Assembly: GCA_022579005.1 (NCBI GenBank)
Contig: MU401484.1
Location: 1 to 64,000, forward strand
Direction: 5' to 3'
DNA: 64,000 nt
From: Poronia punctata
Taxonomy: Eukaryota; Ascomycota; Sordariomycetes; Xylariales; Xylariaceae
Positions 56,101 to 64,000 of the stretch are shown here, one piece after another; within the stretch, counting starts at the first letter, position 1; each line of letters begins with the position of its first letter. Below the pieces are notes generated by a model that made no database searches, was not told where the DNA came from, and worked only from the letters and a program-made list of their open reading frames with translations. The translations under genes were made by a program, and so were the position numbers.

Positions 56101-57880
56101 CTTGTTTGTGTTTTCTGTCGATGTTGTACTCATATTTGTACAAACACTTTTGACCTCGGGCTTGGGTTTGTTTGTTGTGTAGGTAATATGACAGTTCTGC
56201 TAGTTCTTACTTACCTATAAACTGGATATAAGAAGACGAGTCTACTTACCTGATCTGATATAAGGTATAGCCTTTCACTTTACACTGTTTATCAAGAGAC
56301 TTTAAAAGAAGGGGTTGGCTAGCGTATCTGTCTGTTCTTGTCTATATTGGTTTTTAGGGGGGTTTTCTTTTGTTGTTTTTCATTGCTGCGATATTGACAT
56401 GGTCCTCTTTTCTTTGTAGACACGAGATCTTGCTGTCTACCTACCTAGACTAGGGTACCTAACTAAGGCTTGGTACTATATCCCTTTTCTATTTTATTTA
56501 TCTACACCTAGACTGTCAAGGTAATTCTAATACTGGGTAGCAACTAGAGTAGGTAACTTGAAAATAAGGGGCGGGCAGGCAGGCAGGCAGGCTCCTAGGA
56601 ACAAGGTTTAGTATAGCCATATGAATGACGCTCCTTTTGTAGTATGTAGGTACCTAGTTTTCAATGAAAAAGACATATAGGTTAACGTATATTCTCTCTC
56701 ATCATATAAGGAGTAGGATTTCAAGCCTGACTACCGTACCAAGGATTCTCGTGTTGGGGGTCTAAGTCATGGCTACATGTCGGGGTGAGAGTATCAACAA
56801 AGGCAGGATAGTACCTAAGAAGGTGTGAAGGTCTTGAATGACGAAATCAATGACTAGATTATGCCTTTCTCTCAAAGATCGATCGAGTACGCAGATCAAG
56901 TGCAAAGTAGGTATACCTACATCAGCTTGTCGTCGTAGATATATCCATCTATATGAGATGAGCTTTCCAGGGTGGAGTGATAGAACACGTCTGGTTTACA
57001 TGGTGCCCCTTTTCCAGGTAAACGTATGACTGACTAGCCGGTAGACTCGAAGGGGAAAGGAAAATCACACCATACCTGCATCATCATGTATATAATGGTT
57101 CCTCTCTCTCGGTCTCTCTGTATATGTCAGCAATGCGTAGTCTAGCTTGTAAAGGTGACTACTTTTATAGTTGTTTGTATGTTGGGAGCGTTACAAGATT
57201 GGGTCGTCACTGTAAGCAAAAGCAAAGATATAGAGCTCAAACAAAATAGGTAGTCTGTCTGTCTGTAGCCGGAGTGACGGACAAGAACCAATACTTCTTA
57301 TTTGTATACGCACACTCACTTTTGTCATGTTAATGTAATCGAGAGCAAAACTTTCATCTTTAACTGATAAGTAGAGTCTTGTATAAGAATACAGGCACAC
57401 AAGTTGTTGATATAGAGAAGTTGATATTGACTATCATGGTAAAAACAGAGCATTTTATATTATCAGCCCCTTTTCTTGGTTAGTACCCAGGGCTACGATA
57501 CAGTTAAATTCTAACCACTTTCTCACCTACTGCAACCCATGATCCAAAGGACCTCAATATTACAGCTAGCCTAACTTAGTAGCCAGTCAGTTAGAATATT
57601 GTACCTTACTTATAATGTGTAGGTATAGTTTTAGAGTTTCTTACTCCCCTTGTTTAAACAACCTGTAATAGACAATCTGTACGCACGTAGATTGACTGAC
57701 TTATACGATCAAAAGAACAACTAAAACCTTATACCTTATACATCTATCAACTGTTGTTTATTCATTATTTTTATCTCTGTACATATTCCCGCCTACCTAC
57801 CTATCTAAGATTAGACCAAAGCATGATCAACTTTATCAAACCCTTTAGCCGGCCCTCATCTACAACAGATCCACACAAAA
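56101..57880. other. Spacer between the two tRNA-Asp genes
   Basis: Non-coding. Contains a short (GGCA)n run near 56571-56590 and several TACCTACC tracts. Pol III start regions of both tRNA genes face each other here. Confidence 0.6.
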
Positions 57881-58005
57881 TCTTGATTGGTCTAGTGGTC
57901 AGGATACCTGCTTGTCACTGGTCCCGTTCTCTCTCTCCTTATATCAAGGAAAGAACGAAAACAAGCTGCTCGCAGGTGGCCGGGGTTCGATTCCCCGATC
58001 GAGAG
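57881..58005 (+). tRNA. tRNA-Asp (anticodon GTC) with an unusually long 53-nt intron
   Basis: The two exons (57881-57917 and 57971-58005) are base-for-base identical to those of the gene at 56016-56100, so the same 72-nt tRNA results. The GTC anticodon is at 57914-57916. The intron (57918-57970) is at the canonical position but is 53 nt. It contains its own hairpin (57925-57930 with 57952-57957, 57936-57940 with 57946-57950) and an ACAAG that can pair with CTTGT of the anticodon arm. Exon identity and an intact B box argue for a working gene rather than a pseudogene. Confidence 0.88.
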
Positions 58006-58019
58006 GAAAAATGTTAATC

Positions 58020-58035
58020 TTTTAATACCCTTTTT
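58020..58035 (+). terminator. Pol III terminator of the second tRNA-Asp gene
   Basis: TTTT at 58020-58023 and TTTTT at 58031-58035 follow the tRNA 3' end within 30 nt, giving a main and a backup RNA polymerase III stop. Confidence 0.7.
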
Positions 58036-59034
58036 ATTTTTATTTTATTTTTTGCTCACATGACATACACATGTACAGTAGGTACCTAGTTTTGAGGGTT
58101 TTTTTCTTTCTTTCTTATTCTTCTCTTTTCACTCACCTAGGTGTGAGGCCTTTTTAACAATTGGTCTAGTCGAGTCCATCTTCTCATCCCGGCTGGACCT
58201 CCCTGTGCATATTTCTTTCGGAATAAACAGCCGAAGGCCTAGAGGGGGGGGGCCAAGAGAAAGGTCTCGCCTGTTCTGGGGGTGGGGGTTGGAGGGGAGG
58301 GTTTTTTTTTGTGGGTAATACAGGTACATAAATTATCCGGATAAACATTGCCCATGCACGTAACGAGGAGGAAAAAGACTTTTAAAGCATAAATTAATGT
58401 TTTCTAACGCGCCATTTGTGCGTCAGATGGGATGGGGAGGGAGAGAGGAGAGGAGAGGAGGGGAAGGGGAAAATGGGTCGTCGGGTCGATCTCATGACTC
58501 TTTGGTGGTGAAGTGGAGTATAGAATAAGAGTGAGTGAGCGAGACCATTATGAACATGACTCGTGATGTATAAAGTTTTTTTCCTTCTCCTGTAACAAAA
58601 TAATAAAAAGTATTATGTAGATAAAGTACATGTAAAATCATGGCTGGCCAAGAATTCAGATGCGGATCCAATTCGGGCGACTGGTTATGTACATAGGGTA
58701 GGTAGGTTTGCTGTCTCCTTTTGTCAGTAACCTGTTTTCTTTCTTGCTTTCGAGGTTAAGTATATGTAATGTAATGAAACGGATAGATAGAGTATAGCAA
58801 TACCTGCTCTACTTGCTGCTCGCATATATACCATACATACATGCTGACATGGGAGGTACATTACAATGACATGAAAAGGAGGCTCGTCATGAAGCCCCTC
58901 CCCTCTTGGCCCTCGGTACCCTTTTCCCAGATCCATGTGAAGTACTACCTATTATGTACCCGTGATATCGTTTCTTGTCCATCTACAAGAGAGGGGATAG
59001 GAGGGGAGGTGTGGCCATAGCAGGCTTCGAGATC

Positions 59035-59054
59035 GTATCGTATCGTATCGTATC
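59035..59054. repeat. (GTATC)n microsatellite
   Basis: Four consecutive GTATC units. Confidence 0.9.
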
Positions 59055-59223
59055 CATTCATCTTGCGTTCTCCCCCCAAGACGGAGAAAGAAAAAGTACC
59101 TAGATGGTTGGGGTAAGGTATGGATTTTACAAAGTACCTCCAGACCTACCTAAGGTTAAGCTATCGGTAGGTCACTTACTCGGGGTTGGACAGGCTAGCC
59201 TGGAATTAATGAACGGCGAGCTA

Positions 59224-59244
59224 CTCTCTCTCTCTCTCTCTCTC
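59224..59244. repeat. (CT)n microsatellite
   Basis: About ten pure CT units. Confidence 0.95.
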
Positions 59245-62200
59245 CCCTACAAGTGAAAGCTCGTCTGACTGACAGCAGTGTGCTAGCAATTCTTATTTTT
59301 GGCATTACATCTCCTTAACTACCTTGCTCCATCATCTAAACTACCTAGGTACGAGACGTGTATTACATAGGTAGTAGGTACTGTAAATAGGTACATCCTA
59401 CGGGAAGGAGACTATACTCTACCAAGTAGTTCTTGGCGAGAAAGGTGAGTTAGAGCAACATGGCGGTCTGGGCATGGTTGTAGAATCTGGGCCAGCTTGC
59501 CAGCTTTCTTGCTTGCTTACGTCTTGGGAGTCTGTCTGTCTCATCTTGCTTTGACAAACACAAAAACTCCCTACTCGTATAACCATAAATACTATGTAAA
59601 GTACCTCGTAATTACGTATGTTTAAGAGGGAGAGGGGGCTGGTAGGTACGTGTAGATAGTATTAGGTTTAGGAGGGTGGACCTTGGATGGACACATCTCG
59701 GGGTTTGCAAAAAAACAGGGGAAACTGTGACTTTTTTTATCGGTAAACCCCGGATGATACCAACGATACCTATGAACTAGCGTCTAGATGGATGTCCACC
59801 TACCTACCAGTATCTCATGATCTAGGATCGTGAAGGAAGAACCACACCGGAATACCCATCCCACAGTCCAAGTAACCTACTCGTAGATGTCTCGATGCTA
59901 GGTAGGTAGGTATTTCACATTACCTACCTAGACTAGAGGCATGAATTACCGTACAGCTAAAAGGTAGCGTCTGCTAGACTAGACTAGGGGATAGATTGCT
60001 ATGGGGGAACTACGATACCTATAAATTCCCCATCAAGCTTGGTGGTTTACCTCCCTCCTGTCAACCCCCGGTCCTGATAGATACCTACCCGGTGACACCA
60101 AGGACGGAGGGAGCGACGGAATAGATTAGTATGGGGACGCCGACATAGTGGACGCCGGTCTCCTTCTAGCTTTTCCCTTGGCTGTAATCCCTCCGATCGA
60201 TATCTAGCTAACCTAGGTTACCTGGTAGGTATCGAGGTATCTACGAGTAGTCGACGAGACCGTTGTCCTAGGCAACCTATCGTGCTAGGTACTCTTCAAA
60301 AGTAAACAAACGTGTGTGGACAGATAGGTAGGTTGGACAAGATAGATCAATATCTGTGTTATCAGTCGAACCCCTTACTTATTACCTACTTGCAGCAGTT
60401 ACTCGTAGGTATGAGATGACGAAAATAACCTCTTTGTCTGGTACCTGGATAGCTGGACTTCTATTTACCTAAATTGCCATACCTAATGTACGGTACCTTA
60501 CCGACCTACATACCTTATGTATGACCGAGCTTTTCACGTCGTATGTTGTCTGTCTCTAAAAACACCACGAATAGAATACAAGGATGGAAAATGTGCCCTG
60601 GACTAGGTAGATGAATGTTTTTTACCTACACCATATCTTGCTTGACCATCGCTTATCTAGGTACCTATCTATATCTCCCCTTCCTTCCTTTTCTACCAGC
60701 AAAGGTAAAACTGTCTCAGATACCGGGCATCAATACGCTATCAGCCTAGTAGTTGGCAAGGGATATGTGCATGTTTCTAACGCTCGTGGTTTTGCGTCGT
60801 TGTGCTTGGTTAGTAGGTAGGTAGGTAGATATGTAGATGCAATTTAGTAGTTCATTATCTTTTGTGTAACAACACCATCAATACCTTCTCCCTCTCTCTT
60901 ATCATTTTATTATTATTATTTTAATTTCTTTTATTTGCCTGCCTGTCCTTGTCCTCGTAGTGGACCAATACAGACATCATGGGCATTTCTACCACAACAC
61001 AAGATTTCATTCCCTACCTACCTTATCTTATATCTCTTCGGACCTACGTACCTACTGACCTACCTCTCTCAAAAGAAAAAAAAAGCACGGAAAATCATGT
61101 GTCATGTCGTGTCACGTCACGCAAAAAAAAAAAAAGCCCTCTCTTAAAATTCTCCGAGAATGGAGAGAAAAATAGAAAGCCACATAGCACGCAAGAAAAG
61201 AAAAAGAAAAAAAGAAAAGGTACGGTCATGTCATGTATAGGTAAGCCACCGCCACTCAGCCCAAAATTAAAAGACGACCTATTCAGTCAGTCCAATGTCT
61301 GGGTAGATACCTACATATATAAAGCCACCCTCTTTTTCTTTTCAGGTGAGTTCAGGTGAGGTGAGATGAAAGAAAGAAAATATATAACATGGTATTTCAT
61401 TCTCAGCTTTTGCTTGGAATTCTCACTCTCCCTCCGTCTCAAATTTATTTATTCTTCTCCTTGTAATTTATATTTATTTCAATTCCAAGTACGTAGACGC
61501 CCCATCCCTTAGCCAAAGCTGAAAAGCTGATAGGATTCTCCCTTGTGAAGATGGTGTATCTAAACGTCTCTACTTTGGACCACAAGCTGATGACTCGGTA
61601 CCTAGTCCAGTGCCTAGGTAGATAAAAAGGCGAAATAAAACTACATAATAATACCTACCTACGTAAGGTGCCGGCCACATGGAGGTACAAGTCCCAGGGT
61701 AGGTAGGTAGGTAAGTTAGTCTAATAGGTAGTAGTACGGTACGCTGTCATGATAGCAATAGGAATGGTGCGCAACGGGATCTATTCATCTAGGTAGTCTC
61801 ACGCCGACCTTATTATTAAGGTCGACAGCAAGGTAATAATGTAATATCTATTATTTAAATATTAACTCGGTTTTCGGCAGCTATCATTTATAACTTGGCA
61901 GCGCAAGCAAGCAATCATTGTTAGGCCAATCTCCTATAATACACCTCACATACTCGTAGACCAACGTTACATTGCTTACATATACACATTACTTGGGTTA
62001 AAACCAGAAGGTTTATTTGTTAGTGTACCATGGAAAGGAAATGAAAGGTCGACATGCACAATGCCGCGGTAAATAGGGAACAAGGGACGGAAAAAAGCAA
62101 CGACAAAGTCAATACAATAATTACCTAGGTTAGATATACCTACCTACGAAGGAAAAAAAAAAAAAAAAAGGGGGAGCCACCGCTGTTCTGGCAATGTGTT

Positions 62201-62595
62201 GTTGTTGTTGTTGCACCTGCGCAAACCTGGTAATCAAATTTTCAAAAATCATTCCTCTAACGAGTTTGAAGTTTCCCATTGGTTAAAGGTGTTGATCAGG
62301 GAGAAATAATTTTTGTGAAAGATTTTCTTTGCTTTCTGTCATCCTTATTCGCAGACGCAAAAAAAATAAAATAAAAAAAAGGACATGGCAGATTTTTGAA
62401 AACAAATAAGAAAATAAACCCCACACGAAAAAAATGAGAAAGATTGGCGGTAAACTTTCTAGAGCTGAGACAAGAGAAAAGAGGTTCAAATGATGTTTTT
62501 CTAATTCGCTTGCTTAAACCCCTATCATTATGTTATCCCCATGAAGTAATTTTTATTTTTCTTTGGAGGGGAATGTACTACGCACTCAGTCGTTC

Positions 62596-62621
62596 GTGTG
62601 TGTGTGTGTGTGTGTGTGTGT
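62596..62621. repeat. (GT)n microsatellite
   Basis: Thirteen pure GT units, which could form Z-DNA. Confidence 0.95.
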
Positions 62622-63589
62622 ATGTAAGCTGGCACTGGCTGGCCTAGGTATATCATACCACACGCCCTAATGCACCGATGATCATAGAACAAGCGACCTG
62701 CATACCATCAAGAAAGAGCAGGGTTGAATAGACCAGGAGAAAGAAAAGAAAAAGATGGACATTCGAAACGGTCCTAACCCTACCTATCATAAAGCCGCCT
62801 GGGGACATCCACCGACAACAATCCCGGTTGTTACTCGGATGGATGGACATTGGTCCCCCGAGAAATATTCAAGTAATTTGCGGTGTTGGTCGGTCGGCCA
62901 TGTACGTACGAGTATTCCGTCACGATCTGATACTAGGTCCTACCTATATTTGTGCTCGCTGACACCGGAAAAAGGGTATGAAACAAGATCACCCTACGCT
63001 TCGAGGCGTATTAACCAAACGTGGAATTTATTTCCTGATCTGACTGAACTCGGTCCCTGGTGCGATCGATGAATGAGCATGCACACTTGTATGGTCCGGA
63101 GGTGCCGAATGCCGGAACGGCAGGAGTTGGAACAAAGTGTTGTTTCCGGGGATCCAGAATTTCCTGAGATTTGTTCTAGGTAGGTTACGTCCTGTTAGGC
63201 TTAGTAAGTTCATTAGTCATCACGCAGGTGGGTTATCCGGGACACGGTGAAGCAGCGTAGCTTCCTTTCGTTCCTTATGATGGTTCGCCGCCATCTACTA
63301 CTCGTACGTGTACATGCTATCTAAGGTACACTATTCATCACACTTCTCTATCTCAAGACAAGCGTGCTGGATATATCGGTGAATCTCATGTGGGTGCATG
63401 CAACTAGGGACTAGGTGGATTATGTAAGTAGGATATATCTAACCTAGACTTTATCTATCTACTTAGATATGTAACACCTATCTCAGATAGGTACATAGAC
63501 TAAAGTAATTAATACCTGACTAAGGTACACTAGGCTAGGTTAACTTTACGCTGTAGGTGTGCGTATAGCTCCGGCTTACTAGATCCGTA

Positions 63590-64000
63590 ATAGTAATAGT
63601 AACTAAGGTAGATCTATAAATATAAAGCTACGTATTAACTATTGTACCTTTTTAGCTTAAAAGCAAAAAAGTAAGGCTACGTACTTATACTACTAATTTA
63701 GGTAGCTTAGTACTTTTATTATATTTTTTTATACTAATATTAAAAGGTTTTTTTTAATATAGTAAACAAAGGTTTTTTTAATTATTTATTTACTTTTTTA
63801 ATAAGTAAGTAAATTAAAACCTATACTACTTTTTTTTTTAAATAATATTTTTTTTTATAAAACTATTTTTTTGCTTATAATATTTTTAAAGCTATTGTTT
63901 TTAGTATTTTTATATTAACGTTTTATTTTTTAACATATTTTATAGCTATTAGCAGTTTTGTTTTAAAAGCTGTTTATTACTATACTATAAGCTTTATATA
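63590..64000. other. Start of a second AT-rich island
   Basis: Composition drops to A/T-dominated sequence with long T and A runs, continuing to the window end. On the minus strand near the end one frame has few stops, but I see no motif I can assign. It is probably another mutated repeat, by analogy with positions 1-5090. Confidence 0.7.

Larger units (their letters stand above)
58036..63589. other. Gene-free intergenic stretch beside the right AT island
   Basis: No convincing reading frame on either strand. Rich in TACCTACC/GGTAGGTA tracts and simple repeats, with eight TACTCGTA/TACGAGTA motifs between 59.5 and 63.3 kb. A small perfect inverted repeat lies at 61805-61824 (CGACCTTA-TTAT-TAAGGTCG). 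Confidence 0.6.

Noticed and set aside
57881..58005. Reading the second tRNA-Asp as a pseudogene because of its long anticodon-loop insertion
   Set aside because: Both exons are identical to the normal gene, the insert is at the canonical intron site, and B box and T-run terminator are intact.
63850..64000. Minus-strand frame with few stops that might be another transposase
   Set aside because: No recognisable motif. Low stop density alone is weak evidence in 150 bp of A-rich sequence.

Overview
The window looks like nuclear DNA of a filamentous ascomycete, probably a Sordariomycete. The genes have short introns (46-102 nt) with GT..AG ends, many with a CTAAC-type branch site. The protein set is typical of Pezizomycotina, and a GC-balanced gene block lies between very AT-rich islands that carry a mutated transposon (a RIP-like landscape). 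The species cannot be named from the sequence.

Layout. Positions 1-5090 are an AT-rich island. Its first 2.9 kb is a decayed but still readable multi-exon hAT-family transposase on the minus strand; the rest is minisatellite and satellite repeat, ending in a cluster of TTACTAC palindromes at the island edge. Next come an SNF5/SMARCB1-type chromatin-remodelling subunit (5588-8023, +, 2 exons), a five-exon small-subunit haem catalase (9449-11309, +) and a bHLH transcription factor (14210-15244, -). A 16.6-kb stretch of ordinary base composition follows (15245-31817) with no gene I can recognise. It is dense in a few recurring 8-mers (TACTCGTA, TACACGTA, TACCTACC) and contains two weak candidates for small cysteine-rich genes. 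After it lie an intronless CRIB-domain protein (31818-34238, +), RRP5 (35441-40898, -, 3 exons), a divergently transcribed alpha/beta-hydrolase-like gene (41525-44291, +, 5 exons) and an intronless 8.8-kb FMP27/SABRE-type bridge-like lipid-transfer protein (46333-55131, +). From 55.1 to 63.6 kb there is only intergenic DNA, apart from two tRNA-Asp(GTC) genes in opposite orientation with identical mature sequences but introns of 13 and 53 nt. A second AT-rich island begins near 63590 and runs off the window.

The host genes are unrelated housekeeping or regulatory genes: chromatin remodelling, peroxide removal, transcription control, Rho-GTPase signalling, ribosome biogenesis, lipid transfer and tRNA. 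They do not form a cluster or operon-like system. The most unusual content is outside the host genes: the intron-rich hAT relic with pyrimidine repeats inside its introns, the intergenic 8-mer family, and the tRNA-Asp pair. Exon boundaries were derived by hand from splice signals, frame and protein-family continuity; no database search was run.
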